A stretch of DNA of 64,000 nucleotides from Rummeliibacillus pycnus_A. Lineage in GTDB: Bacteria > Bacillota > Bacilli > Bacillales_A > Planococcaceae. The notes below the pieces were generated by a model. It saw nothing but the letters and a program-made list of their open reading frames with translations, did no database searches and was not told the origin of the DNA. A program made the translations under genes and the position numbers. How positions within the stretch are numbered: the stretch's first letter is position 1; each line of letters starts with the position of its first letter. Of this stretch, positions 26,840 to 35,625 are shown piece by piece. The stretch spans positions 1,798,001-1,862,000 of the forward strand of contig NZ_CP132291.1 in NCBI RefSeq assembly GCF_044359855.1. Reading direction: 5' to 3'.

Positions 26840-27463
26840 TCATTTCACACATTTTTTGAGTCGTTTCACTAAATCTAGAATCCGTTCATTTTTCATACGA
26901 TAACTTACTGGATTAGCAATTAATCTTGATGAAACATCTGTGATAAATTCATATTCGACAAGTCCATTTTCCTTTAATGTTTGGCCTGTAGATACAATAT
27001 CTACGATGCGATCTGCGAGACCAATCATAGGAGCTAATTCAATAGAACCGTTTAACTCAATGATTTCTACTTGTTCCCCTTTTTCACGATAGTAATCCGA
27101 AGCCACAGTTGGATATTTTGTCGCAATGCGCGGTGCAATTTCATTCAATGTTGTATCAGGTAATCCAGCAGAAGCAATATGACATTTACTAATATTCAAA
27201 TCAAGTAATTCATGTACTTCTCGATGTTGTTCTAGTAAAACATCTTTTCCTGCTATCCCAATATCCGCTACACCATGTTCTACATAAGTGGGAACATCCA
27301 TCGGTTTGGCTAATATAAAGCGTATTTTTTCTTGCGGTATTTCAATCACTAACTTGCGTGACATTTCTACATTTTCAGGTAATTCAAAACCTGCCTCTAT
27401 TAACATTTCATAGGCTTCCTCGAAAATACGTCCTTTTGGCATGGCAATCGTTAACTCATTCAT
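26840..27463 (-). CDS. hisG: ATP phosphoribosyltransferase catalytic subunit, short form
   Basis: 207 residues. It starts MNELTIAMPKGRIFEEA and lacks the C-terminal regulatory domain of long HisG, so it must work with HisZ, encoded just upstream. DIVSTGQTLKENGL near 155-168 is the PRPP-binding loop. It catalyses the committed step of histidine synthesis. ATG 27463 follows AAGGAGG and overlaps the hisZ stop by 8 bp. Confidence 0.97.
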   Translation of the reverse strand: MNELTIAMPKGRIFEEAYEMLIEAGFELPENVEMSRKLVIEIPQEKIRFILAKPMDVPTYVEHGVADIGIAGKDVLLEQHREVHELLDLNISKCHIASAGLPDTTLNEIAPRIATKYPTVASDYYREKGEQVEIIELNGSIELAPMIGLADRIVDIVSTGQTLKENGLVEYEFITDVSSRLIANPVSYRMKNERILDLVKRLKKCVK

Positions 27464-28625
27464 GAATGATTCCTCCTTGCCCAATTCGTACAACTTCTGA
27501 AAAATGATTTTCAAATGCCGTTAAATTATCTAAGCCTTCCATCGATTGTAATGTTGTACGTTTCCCTTGTGCACGTAGTTTTTTAGCTGTGGCAAGTGCT
27601 TCAGAGAGTTGTGGTGCTACAAATAATACAAGAACTTCATCGTTGTCTTCCTCTTTCTGAGAAATCACTTCCAATAAATGATCTACTCGAAGACCAAATC
27701 CAATGGCTCCAACTTCTGTGCCGAATTCCTGTAGTAATCCGTCATATCTTCCACCGTTTCCAAGTGGGAAGCCTGACCCAGTTGCGAATACTTCGAAAAG
27801 CATACCTGTGTAATAATTCATATGACTCGCTAATGTAAAGTCAAAAGCAATATATGAAGTAGCATCCGCTATTTCTAAAATGGATGCTAATTGTTCCATA
27901 TAAATAAATGCATCTTTTTCATATACATATTTTGCAATCTCTCGAATGCTTTTCATCTCTGAAGCATCTTCGATAAAGGATAATAATGTTTGCTCATTTT
28001 CAGTCGGTAAGTTATAGGATACAACTGCTTCCTCAAAACCTACGACATTTTTGTATACAAGCAAGCTATGTAATTCTGCAAACTGTTTTTCGTTTTGTAC
28101 ATTCTTTTTGATAATGGCATTCAAAATACCTGCATTTCCAATTGTTAGCTTAAATTCTTCTACTCCTAATGATTTTAATAAATGGATAGCAGTTAAGATA
28201 ACTTCAGCATCTGCATATACAGATGAATCGCCTATAATTTCAATTCCCATTTGTTCAAATTCTGCAGGACGTCCACCTTCTAATTGCTGTGCACGGAAGA
28301 CATTGGCAAAATAAGAAAGACGTAATGGAATTTTCTCTTTTAATAACTTAGAAGAAGCGACACGTGCAATAGGTGTCGTCATATCTGGCCGAAGTACTAA
28401 TGTATTACCTTGACTATCTACTAGTTTAAAGAGTGAAGGATCCATAATTGCCGAAGCTTTACCAACTGTATCGTAATACTCAAGTGTTGGTGTTTGTATA
28501 AAGTCGAATCCTCTTAAACGAAGAAATTCACGACCAGTTTGTCGAATAACTTCTTTCTTTTCAAAAATCTTTGGAAATGTATCGCGCATTCCAAGCGGTT
28601 TTTCAAACTTTCGAATTGGTGACAT
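27456..28625 (-). CDS. hisZ: ATP phosphoribosyltransferase regulatory subunit
   Basis: 389 residues, a histidyl-tRNA-synthetase paralogue. Class II motif 2-like FANVFRAQQLEGGRPAEFEQ-type residues are near 107-126 and motif 3-like GFGLRVDHLLEVI near 310. It carries no tRNA activity in studied cases but activates short HisG and senses histidine. It is the first gene of the his operon, hisZGDBHAFI, with nearly all junctions overlapping. The promoter is just upstream. Confidence 0.96.
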   Translation of the reverse strand: MSPIRKFEKPLGMRDTFPKIFEKKEVIRQTGREFLRLRGFDFIQTPTLEYYDTVGKASAIMDPSLFKLVDSQGNTLVLRPDMTTPIARVASSKLLKEKIPLRLSYFANVFRAQQLEGGRPAEFEQMGIEIIGDSSVYADAEVILTAIHLLKSLGVEEFKLTIGNAGILNAIIKKNVQNEKQFAELHSLLVYKNVVGFEEAVVSYNLPTENEQTLLSFIEDASEMKSIREIAKYVYEKDAFIYMEQLASILEIADATSYIAFDFTLASHMNYYTGMLFEVFATGSGFPLGNGGRYDGLLQEFGTEVGAIGFGLRVDHLLEVISQKEEDNDEVLVLFVAPQLSEALATAKKLRAQGKRTTLQSMEGLDNLTAFENHFSEVVRIGQGGIIHE

Positions 28626-28689
28626 TTTTACACTTCCTAATCCATATACTTTAACTTACTAGAGTGTTAGAGTGTTGACGTATGAAAGT

Positions 28690-28718
28690 ATTCTATAATA
28701 AGAAAAACACGAAGTCAA
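28690..28718 (-). promoter_or_regulatory. his operon promoter
   Basis: TTGACT (28713-28718), 17 bp, TAGAAT (28690-28695) on the minus strand. Between this and the hisZ start lies a direct repeat of ACACTCTA (about 28659-28675), a possible site for a HisR/YerC-like regulator. I see no T-box. Confidence 0.65.
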
Positions 28719-28744
28719 GTACCTATGACGGATTTGTCCATAAG

Positions 28745-29269
28745 TTATGACTTTTTTGAATTGACTGATTCTTTCAAAGCCATTTCTTCTTTTGTATAGA
28801 TAATACGCATTGGATTACCACCAGCAAATGCACCTGGAGGTACATCTTTGTTCACTAATGTCATGGCAGAAATAATGGCATCATCTCCAATCACAACACC
28901 TGGCAGAATTGTAGAATTTGCTCCTATCATGACACGGTCCCCAATTACTACATCTCCTAATCGATATTCATTTACCAAGTATTCATGAGCTAGAATTGTT
29001 GTATTAAAACCGATAATCGTATCACTTCCCACTTTAATTCGTTCGGGGAACATGGTATCTGGCGTTACCTTTAAAGCAAATGCTGTCTTTTCTCCCACTT
29101 CCATATTTAAAAAAGTACGATACAACCAGTTCTTTACAGATAGAAATGGTGTATAACGGGCCATTTCTATAACAATGAAACATTTAACTACTTTCCAAAA
29201 AGATACTGTTTTATAAATTTGCCATAATGACGTACATCCTGACACTGAATACCTTTCTGTTCTACGCAT
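28745..29269 (-). CDS. yvoF: Hexapeptide-repeat acyltransferase (YvoF)
   Basis: 174 residues. A left-handed beta-helix is recognised by hexad runs such as VIGDRVMIGANSTILPGVVI near 125-145, followed by GAFAGGNPMRII. It likely acetylates a sugar or other small acceptor, but its substrate is unknown. The start overlaps the end of ppaX by 8 bp. The ppaX-yvoF pair next to hisZ is conserved with B. subtilis. Confidence 0.9.
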   Translation of the reverse strand: MRRTERYSVSGCTSLWQIYKTVSFWKVVKCFIVIEMARYTPFLSVKNWLYRTFLNMEVGEKTAFALKVTPDTMFPERIKVGSDTIIGFNTTILAHEYLVNEYRLGDVVIGDRVMIGANSTILPGVVIGDDAIISAMTLVNKDVPPGAFAGGNPMRIIYTKEEMALKESVNSKKS

Positions 29270-29921
29270 TAGTTTGCTCCTCTACGATTGTTATTAAATC
29301 AGTCATGCGATGCAACATATAATCCGGTTTGAATTGCATTAAGAATTCTTCCCCTTTCATGGACCAGGCCACTCCAGCTGTTCTAACTCTAGCATTTTGA
29401 CCACCAACTATATCATGTGAGTTATCTCCAATCATCAAAACATTATCTTTTTCTAAATGCATTTTTTTTAGAGCTAAAAGTATAGGTTCTGGATCAGGTT
29501 TGACATGTTTCACATCATCCATACTCACTACAACTTCAAATAAGTCTTCAATACCTAATAGACGAATTCCTTTTGATAAAGAGTCTAAACCTTTAGTCGA
29601 AACAATCGCTAATCGAATCCCTTTTTCTCGTAAAACGAATAATGTTGATTTCACGCCTTCGAATTCTTTTGCTAATTCATCATGGTGTTCGTCGTTCCAT
29701 CGGCGATATTGTCGAACCCATTCCTCTGCTCTCATGGAATCAATTGTAGAAAATGATTCCATTAATGATGGCCCAATAAACGGAATCATGTCCTCTCTTG
29801 TAAATTTCCCGGGAAATTCCGGTTCTAGCACATGCAAAAAAGTTTGTATAATTAGTTCATTTGTGTCTAATAATGTACCGTCAAAGTCAAACAATAATCC
29901 TTTTATGTTTTTAGTTGTCAT
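29262..29921 (-). CDS. ppaX: Pyrophosphatase PpaX
   Basis: 219 residues, HAD family. Motif I FDFDGTLLDTNE is at about 10-21, motif II VSTKG near 112, and motif III-IV KPDPEPILLA...MIGDNSHDI near 145-178. PpaX removes pyrophosphate produced when HprK dephosphorylates HPr(Ser-P) and Crh(Ser-P), driving that reaction. ATG 29921 follows AAGGGG; the upstream open frame to 30041 lacks a ribosome site and family similarity. The usual yvoD between lgt and ppaX is absent here; element copy B occupies that space. Confidence 0.93.
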   Translation of the reverse strand: MTTKNIKGLLFDFDGTLLDTNELIIQTFLHVLEPEFPGKFTREDMIPFIGPSLMESFSTIDSMRAEEWVRQYRRWNDEHHDELAKEFEGVKSTLFVLREKGIRLAIVSTKGLDSLSKGIRLLGIEDLFEVVVSMDDVKHVKPDPEPILLALKKMHLEKDNVLMIGDNSHDIVGGQNARVRTAGVAWSMKGEEFLMQFKPDYMLHRMTDLITIVEEQTNA

Positions 29922-30350
29922 CAGATACAACCCCTTCTTTGTCGAATAGAATATGGAAATATTATTACAAAGATAAAAACTTATTTCCATTAAATTGACT
30001 GATACTTTACTTGGATTTCCGATAAATATTTCCCTAGACAAACAAAATGCCGCATCACTACGGAGACCCTAAATCCTTGGAATCAAGGAAATTAGAGATA
30101 TTACCCATAGCAATATCGGCGAATGTTTCATCTATGATTTTTATCCCGCATTAACGGGCAGTAATACCTCCAACCTCAAGATTGAGAGAAAAGCAAAGAA
30201 GATAGGTGGGGGTTAACTACCCGTAAAAGCCCGATTGGTTCGGTCCAACAGGATGTTGGACACTCAGTTGTTGCCACAGGACGTGGCGAAATTAAACTGA
30301 GTTCTTTTTTAGTGGGGGTGAAGAAAACCCCCACTGATGGAAGTTTCACT
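29922..30350. other. Intergenic region between lgt and ppaX
   Basis: 429 bp with no gene. Most of it (30140-30350) is palindromic element copy B. The left part (29922-30139) shows no recognisable feature apart from a short hairpin (about 30073-30093, CCTTGG...CAAGG). Confidence 0.6.
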
Positions 30351-30352
30351 TT
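30140..30352. repeat. Structured palindromic intergenic element, copy B
   Basis: An inverted relative of 20432-20585, sharing both ends and the ACGGGCAG/CCCCCACCT hairpin. It has about 70 extra bases holding two more hairpins: GTCCAACA-GGA-TGTTGGAC (30243-30261), and ACTCAGTT...AACTGAGT enclosing GCCAC...GTGGC (30262-30303). The last hairpin AGTGGGGG-T-GAAGAAA-A-CCCCCACT follows. Its right end overlaps the lgt stop codon. Confidence 0.85.
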
Positions 30353-31160
30353 ATTGATCCTTATATCGAACTGGTGGTTTGATAGTTAGTCTGCGATAGA
30401 TGATTAAAACAACACCTACTACTATACCAACTAATGAAACGATTTGTGCTATACGTAAATTACCGATTAGTAAACTATCTGTTCTCAAACCTTCGATAAA
30501 GAAACGGCCAAATGAATACCAAATAATATATGTTAGGAATATTTCTCCACGACGTAAGTTCGCTTTACGAAGTAGTAGTAAAATAATTAAACCAACTAAA
30601 TTCCATGTAGATTCATATAAAAATGTTGGGTGATGATAGAAACCATTGACATTCATTTGCTCGATAAGCCAGTTTGGTAAATGAAGTCCTTCTAAAAATG
30701 AGCGATCTACTACACGGCCGTATGCTTCTTGGTTCATAAAATTACCCCAACGCCCAATAATTTGACCAATGATTAGGGATGGAGCTAATATATCAACGAT
30801 TTTCCAGAAGCTAATACCTCGTTTTTTAGTGAAAATAAAAGCGGTAATTAATGCACCGATAATAGCACCATGTATTGCTATACCGCCATGCCAAATCTTA
30901 ATAATTTCACTTGGGTTCGAAGAATAATATGGCCATTCAAACGAAACATAATATATACGAGCGCAAATAATTGAAATTGGTACTGCCCAAATAAGTAGAT
31001 CTGTTAAAAGATCTTCTCCAAAACCTCTCTTCACCATTTCTCTTTGTCCTACAAAGTAGGCAATAATAATCCCGCAGGCAATGATGACACCATACCAGCG
31101 TACTGAGATTGGACCAAGTTGCAGTGCAACTGGATTAATAACCATTAAAATTGAATCCAT
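30351..31160 (-). CDS. lgt: Prolipoprotein diacylglyceryl transferase
   Basis: 269 residues with about seven membrane helices. The Lgt signature RWGNFMNQEAYG begins at Arg137, with Asn140 and the HGG motif at 91-93. It adds diacylglycerol from phosphatidylglycerol to the lipobox Cys of prolipoproteins; several lipoproteins in this window (GerC, cytochrome c551, the YtkA-like protein, the propeller) are potential substrates. It lies 45 bp after hprK. Its stop codon lies inside the end of repeat element B. Confidence 0.96.
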   Translation of the reverse strand: MDSILMVINPVALQLGPISVRWYGVIIACGIIIAYFVGQREMVKRGFGEDLLTDLLIWAVPISIICARIYYVSFEWPYYSSNPSEIIKIWHGGIAIHGAIIGALITAFIFTKKRGISFWKIVDILAPSLIIGQIIGRWGNFMNQEAYGRVVDRSFLEGLHLPNWLIEQMNVNGFYHHPTFLYESTWNLVGLIILLLLRKANLRRGEIFLTYIIWYSFGRFFIEGLRTDSLLIGNLRIAQIVSLVGIVVGVVLIIYRRLTIKPPVRYKDQ

Positions 31161-31205
31161 AATAATCTGTTACTCCTTTCAGCCCTACTAGCAAAACAAA
31201 TCTAG

Positions 31206-32141
31206 TTATACTTCATCGTTTGCTTCAATAACACTATCTAATCTACGTGAAAATTCTTCTGCTGCATTGATACCTAAATTCTTTAAGCGATGGTTCATTG
31301 CGGCAACTTCTATAATAACAGATAAGTTTCGTCCAGGTCGCACCGGAACTGTTAACTTAGGTAGCTCTGTATCAATAATTTTCATCGTTTCAGTCTCTAA
31401 ACCTAATCGGTCATACGTTTTGTCAGAATCCCATGTTTCTAAATCGATTACTAATGATATTCTCTTATGTTTTCTAACTGCACTAGCTCCGAACAACGTC
31501 ATAATATCGATGATGCCGATCCCACGTATTTCGAGTAAATGAGCGATTAACGGCGGTGCATTTCCGACTAATGTATTTTCTCCTTCTTGGCGAATTTCTA
31601 CACAGTCATCTGCAACAAGGCGATGCCCTTTTTTTACAAGCTCAAGCGCTGTTTCACTTTTCCCTACTCCACTTTTACCTGTGATTAAGACACCAATTCC
31701 ATAGATATCGACTAACACACCATGAACAGCTGTTGTTGGTGCTAAACGACTTTCTAAATAATTTGTCAACATACTTGAGAAACGAGTTGTTGGCAATTTT
31801 GTCGATAATACAGGTACATGATGTTCTTCAGAAGCTATTACTAAAGCTTCTGGTACTTCCATATCATGTGAGATAATAATTGCAGGCGTATCTTGAGAAC
31901 ATAGCTTATTCATTCGATCAAATTGAACTTCCCGGGATAACATATCAAAAAACGATAGTTCTGTTTTCCCTAAAAGTTGCACACGTTTGGCAGGATAATG
32001 GGTAAAATAACCCGCCATTTCAAGACCTGGACGTGAGATATCGCTCGTTAAAATATGTCGACCGATTCCTTCCTCACCACTAATAAGCTTCAGATTCAAT
32101 ACTTCCATTATATCTTTCGTACAAACCTGATCCAAAGCCAT
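31206..32141 (-). CDS. hprK: HPr kinase/phosphorylase
   Basis: 311 residues from the chosen ATG. Walker A GKSGVGKS is at 155-162, a catalytic His at 140 (TTAVHGVLVD), and the HprK signature EIRGIGIIDI near 205-215. It phosphorylates HPr and Crh on Ser46 and reverses this according to glycolytic metabolites, controlling CcpA-dependent repression. ATG 32141 lies seven bases after GGTGG. The frame runs up to 32237, but those 32 residues are not conserved. Confidence 0.96.
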   Translation of the reverse strand: MALDQVCTKDIMEVLNLKLISGEEGIGRHILTSDISRPGLEMAGYFTHYPAKRVQLLGKTELSFFDMLSREVQFDRMNKLCSQDTPAIIISHDMEVPEALVIASEEHHVPVLSTKLPTTRFSSMLTNYLESRLAPTTAVHGVLVDIYGIGVLITGKSGVGKSETALELVKKGHRLVADDCVEIRQEGENTLVGNAPPLIAHLLEIRGIGIIDIMTLFGASAVRKHKRISLVIDLETWDSDKTYDRLGLETETMKIIDTELPKLTVPVRPGRNLSVIIEVAAMNHRLKNLGINAAEEFSRRLDSVIEANDEV

Positions 32142-32282
32142 CATCACTCCACCTTCCGAATAACCATAAATAGAAACAACATGAACATATTTTAGCATAT
32201 ATTTAAAAGCGAAACACCGTTTAGCTTTGTCGTTCAAATGTTATTCACAAGCTGTCGACGCTTGCAAAGCAAGTGGAAAGGT

Positions 32283-32358
32283 TATAGGAAGATAGCCTAA
32301 GTTCGCCACATCGTGTGACAACGGCTATCGGGTCCACATCCTATGGACCCCAAGGAGC
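32283..32358. repeat. Diverged relative of palindromic element family
   Basis: TTCGCCACATCGTGTG-ACAAC and GTCCACATCCTATGGACC match, in the same order and spacing, the hairpins of element copy B read on its minus strand (TTCGCCACGTCCTGTGGCAAC, GTCCAACATCCTGTTGGACC). The outer ends of the family are not recognisable here. Confidence 0.6.
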
Positions 32359-32490
32359 TGGCGTGTTAGCTGGAATAAATTAAAAGCGGAACACGCCTGT
32401 TTGGCTCCGCACCCCACTATCTCTTTAATCACAATATCAAAAAAAGCCGGATAAGTTTCTCCTTACCCGACTTATCAGTATTCATAATAA

Positions 32491-32526
32491 TAAAAAAACT
32501 AGCTTTCCCCTCAATGAAAGCTAGTT
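32491..32526 (-). terminator. Terminator after cytochrome c551 gene
   Basis: An 11-bp perfect stem AACTAGCTTTC/GAAAGCTAGTT and a U7 run on the minus strand. Confidence 0.88.
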
Positions 32527-32535
32527 AAAAATATC

Positions 32536-32892
32536 TTATTTTTTTTCAGAAAGCCATTTAGCTACTGCGTCTAATTCAGCGCCAGAAACTAAACCAGCAG
32601 GCATATTACCTTTACCATTTTTCAAAACATCTTTGATTTGACTTTCTGATAAGGTAGAACCGATTTTTCTCAAATCTGGACCTACAGAGCCTTCTAGATT
32701 GTTACCGTGACAAGAGATACATTTTTGTTTTGCCACTGCTTCGGCATCAACTTTTGTCGTTTCGGTAGTTGGTGTATTTGCTGTCTGATCCTTTGTAGTT
32801 GTAGTCTCGTTCGTTGTGGTTTTATTAGTAGTACCACAAGCGCCTAATACTAATGCAGAACCGAGTAACATTGCAAGTAGTGCTTTTTTCAT
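32536..32892 (-). CDS. cccB: Membrane-anchored lipoprotein cytochrome c551
   Basis: 118 residues. The signal peptide ends with lipobox Cys19 (LVLGAC). A Thr-rich linker (21-48) precedes a small class I cytochrome domain with heme motif CISCH (Cys58, Cys61, His62) and axial Met97 (GNMPAG). It carries electrons on the outer face of the membrane, probably to cytochrome c oxidase. ATG 32892 follows AGGAGGG; the frame upstream to 33027 is unsupported. Confidence 0.93.
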   Translation of the reverse strand: MKKALLAMLLGSALVLGACGTTNKTTTNETTTTKDQTANTPTTETTKVDAEAVAKQKCISCHGNNLEGSVGPDLRKIGSTLSESQIKDVLKNGKGNMPAGLVSGAELDAVAKWLSEKK

Positions 32893-33158
32893 GAAGAACC
32901 CTCCTATAAAAATTTGAAATAACTTACGTAGTAAGTATACCAAATTCAAGTATAAATTAAACCTGACTAATTTATGTATTTGTGTCTCTTTTATGCCGAT
33001 GGAACTATCAAGAAAGTCTACCCGCAATATATTTTACACTTTCAAAGGTTTCCTCACCCTTAATATTGGAAAATACATATAAGTATACACCTTATATATA
33101 TACATTTTTTGTATTCATATCGTGACAAATTGTTGTTTTATTTTTGAATCTAATTTCT

Positions 33159-34391
33159 CTAGCAAATTGTATTTGACCACTTATTTGCTGCTTTTGATAT
33201 TTCTAAGACATCATCAATATTAATTTCCAAATCTTTAGCAATTTCATTAACTATTTTAATATCCATACGCTCTAATGCAATCGTTAATTGAAGATAAGGT
33301 TGCATGATTGAGCTACTTCCTGATATGGTTTCTACCACTTCATCTGATAATGGTAACTCCATCAGAATATTATTCATTGGTCTTTGCAACAGCGCATCTA
33401 TCAATGAAAACATTCCAACTAAAAAATACTCTGACGTATTTCGTTTTCTGTTATATTTCGCCAATAATCCACACAATTTCGCACGGCATAAAGAAGTTTT
33501 CATTAGCTCATCAAACGTACCAGCTGAATTGTATTTTTGAGATTCACGAAACGTCAAAATGTATATCCATTTCTTTAAATCCTCTAATCCTAAATGCAAT
33601 ATTGCTTGCTTAATCGATCGAATTTTAGATTTCGAACGTTTTGATGAAGAATTGATTAATTGCATGAGTTTATAGGACAAAGCTATGTCGTGCTCAATTC
33701 CCTCAGCGATTTGATCAATATCAGGGTCTTCCATACGAAGCAACGCAATAACTCGGTAATATTGCAATAAATTCGCAGGAATTTCATTACCACGAATAAT
33801 TTGTGGTTGCATAAAGAAATAACCTTGGAATAATTTATAACCTATTTGAATTGCCTCTTGATATTGTTCCCTAGTTTCAACTTTTTCTGCAAGCAATGCA
33901 ATATGGGGAAATTCCTTCTTTACTCGTTCTTCAATTTGATGTCTTTCTTCTTTAGTAGAAATAAAAAAGTCGACTTTAATAATATCTGTATATTTAAATA
34001 ATTCCTGATAATATTTGACATCATCTTGCATAATAAAATCATCTAAAGCAATTCGATAGCCTTTTGCTTTTAGTTCTTTCACACGTCGTATTAACTTTTC
34101 CGTAATTGGTACATCTTCAAGAATTTCAACGACAACTTGCGAAGGATTAAGCTGATCGAAAATATCACTCATTAATAGATTTTCAGTAAAATTGATAAAG
34201 CATGGTCTACCATTTGCCAATTCCTCAAAGCCAATTGAAAAGAATGAATTGATGATGACATCAACAGTTGCTAGATCTGAATCAATGTCTGGAAATTCAT
34301 TTTTTCCATTCCCATTTCTATATAACAATTCATATGAATAGACTTGTTCTAGGGTGTTGAAAATTGGTTGTCTGCCAATGAAAACCTCCAT
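33159..34391 (-). CDS. yuxH: EAL-HDOD domain protein (YuxH-like)
   Basis: 410 residues: an EAL domain (about 1-200) and an HDOD domain (about 205-395). Some catalytic EAL residues are present (YELLYR, FINFTENL, VVEILED, DDF, KVDFF, QGYFF), but the loop that normally reads DFGTGYS is DFIMQDD. The phosphodiesterase activity toward c-di-GMP is therefore doubtful; a binding or regulatory role is likely. HDOD domains link to signalling and cell-cycle functions. It is monocistronic with no clear terminator. The role in this organism is unknown. Confidence 0.86.
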   Translation of the reverse strand: MEVFIGRQPIFNTLEQVYSYELLYRNGNGKNEFPDIDSDLATVDVIINSFFSIGFEELANGRPCFINFTENLLMSDIFDQLNPSQVVVEILEDVPITEKLIRRVKELKAKGYRIALDDFIMQDDVKYYQELFKYTDIIKVDFFISTKEERHQIEERVKKEFPHIALLAEKVETREQYQEAIQIGYKLFQGYFFMQPQIIRGNEIPANLLQYYRVIALLRMEDPDIDQIAEGIEHDIALSYKLMQLINSSSKRSKSKIRSIKQAILHLGLEDLKKWIYILTFRESQKYNSAGTFDELMKTSLCRAKLCGLLAKYNRKRNTSEYFLVGMFSLIDALLQRPMNNILMELPLSDEVVETISGSSSIMQPYLQLTIALERMDIKIVNEIAKDLEINIDDVLEISKAANKWSNTIC

Positions 34392-34558
34392 CGATTTTCT
34401 CCTTCACTACATTTTTACTACTATTATAGCATTTTTTTCAAGGCAGTTGATTAACTTATTTATTCAGTTATATAATTTCCATTTAATTCTAAAACAAATC
34501 AATTTTATAAACCCATATTCTATGTTGCGGGCATCTATGTTGCGGGCACTAAAAAACT

Positions 34559-34632
34559 ATAGTACATATCTGCTATAACATGAAGTGGAATCAGCTTCGC
34601 TTTCCGCAGGAGTCTTCGCTGATTCCACTTCA
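34559..34632. repeat. Palindromic intergenic repeat, short copy
   Basis: A leader (ATAGTACATATCTGCTAT) then 15-bp perfect arms TGAAGTGGAATCAGC (34581-34595) and GCTGATTCCACTTCA (34618-34632). It is a shortened form of 49308-49431. Confidence 0.8.
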
Positions 34633-34679
34633 ACTAAATTTGTATAACAATATTTTATTATTATAATTCATGCATTTTG

Positions 34680-34900
34680 ACTTTTCCGGTGACCTACTAT
34701 GCTCCTGCGTGGCTTTCAGCTCAAGCTTTTCCCGCAGGATTCTGAATGCACCTCTTTGAATTAACCTCGCACGAAGGAAATGCGAATACATTTTCGAGGA
34801 CTCGTAGTCGGAAGCGTTGCAATGAACAAGATTGGATATCATTAAATATTCGTATATTTCATTTTGAATTTTGCATTATGAAATTGATTCAAATAAATAA
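34680..34900. repeat. Diverged repeat related to the 47.0-47.2 kb element
   Basis: GGCTTTCAGCTCAAGCTTTTCCCG (split at 34711-34734) and the tail ATTCGTATATT...GCATTATGAAATTGATTC (34846-34890) both match the element at 46956-47214 in the same order. The left inverted end is not clear. Confidence 0.6.
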
Positions 34901-34904
34901 AAAA

Positions 34905-34961
34905 AACATCTCTTTGCTAATATTTTGGAAACTAGTACCTAAATATTAGTAAGGGATGTTT
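34905..34961 (-). terminator. Terminator after dedA-like gene
   Basis: A long stem (AAACATC..CTTTGCTAATATTT with its complement) at 34905-34961, ending in A/T-rich DNA. Confidence 0.6.
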
Positions 34962-34968
34962 AATTTAT

Positions 34969-35625
34969 TTATGATTTTTTTATTTTTGTGCGTAGGATAC
35001 CAATAATAGCTGGTAATATTGATACAAAAATAATAGCTAAAATAACTGTTGAAAAGTTCTCTTTGACAAATTTAATATTACCGAAGAAATATCCACTAAA
35101 TACTCCGACTAACACCCATAAGAATGCGCCCGTAATATTATATACAATAAAATGTCGATAGCGCATTTTACTTGCACCTGCAATAAATGGTATGAAAGTC
35201 CGAATGACAGGCATAAATCTTGCTATCACAATTGTTTTACCACCATGTTTGTCAAAGAAATCTTGTGCTTTTTGCATACGTTCTTTATTAATAAGGCGTC
35301 CTAAAAAGCTATTTTCTGGAATGGACTTACCTACCTTATGTCCAATTTCATAGTTTAAAGAATCACCTAAAACTGCTGCTACAAAAAATACAGCTAGTGA
35401 AATCCATAAATTTAATGCACCAAAAGCTGCTAGAGCACCACTTGCAAATAACAGCGAATCACCAGGTAAAAACGGCAAGATGACTACACCAGTTTCGATA
35501 AATACGATTAAAAATTCAATTCCGTATACCCAACCATGATATTGGGTAACTATGTCTTTTAAATGCACATCAATATGCATAATAAAATCAAACAGATTTC
35601 GTATCAGATCAAACATTACTTCCAC
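34969..35625 (-). CDS. DedA family membrane protein (VTT domain)
   Basis: 218 residues with five to six hydrophobic segments. The conserved DedA features are present: FIETGVVILPFLPGDSLLF near 40-58, GYEIG-like NYEIGHKVGK near 92, and the FARFMPVIRTFIPFIAG-type segment near 134-150. DedA proteins are now thought to flip lipids such as undecaprenyl phosphate or phosphatidylethanolamine. The start is GTG 35625, with AAGGA at good spacing; an ATG three codons later is possible. It is a single-gene unit. Confidence 0.9.
   Translation of the reverse strand: MEVMFDLIRNLFDFIMHIDVHLKDIVTQYHGWVYGIEFLIVFIETGVVILPFLPGDSLLFASGALAAFGALNLWISLAVFFVAAVLGDSLNYEIGHKVGKSIPENSFLGRLINKERMQKAQDFFDKHGGKTIVIARFMPVIRTFIPFIAGASKMRYRHFIVYNITGAFLWVLVGVFSGYFFGNIKFVKENFSTVILAIIFVSILPAIIGILRTKIKKS

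Larger units (their letters stand above)
32142..32535. other. Intergenic region between hprK and cytochrome c551
   Basis: 394 bp. It contains a diverged palindromic repeat (about 32244-32430), a partial hairpin GATAAGT/ACTTATC (32449-32477), and the cytochrome gene terminator. Confidence 0.6.
34392..34968. other. Repeat-rich intergenic region
   Basis: 577 bp. It contains the palindromic repeat 34559-34632, a GC-richer block (34680-34815) related to the core at 47031-47146, a tail (34834-34900) matching the end of the MITE-like element, and the dedA terminator. Short open frames here are not genes. Confidence 0.7.

Noticed and set aside
28626..28744. Possible T-box or histidine leader before hisZ
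   Set aside because: Only about 65 bp lie between the promoter and hisZ and no T-box sequence or His codon run is present.
34630..34949. Short open frames in the 34.6-34.9 kb gap
   Set aside because: They lie inside palindromic repeats and a terminator, with no ribosome site or domain.
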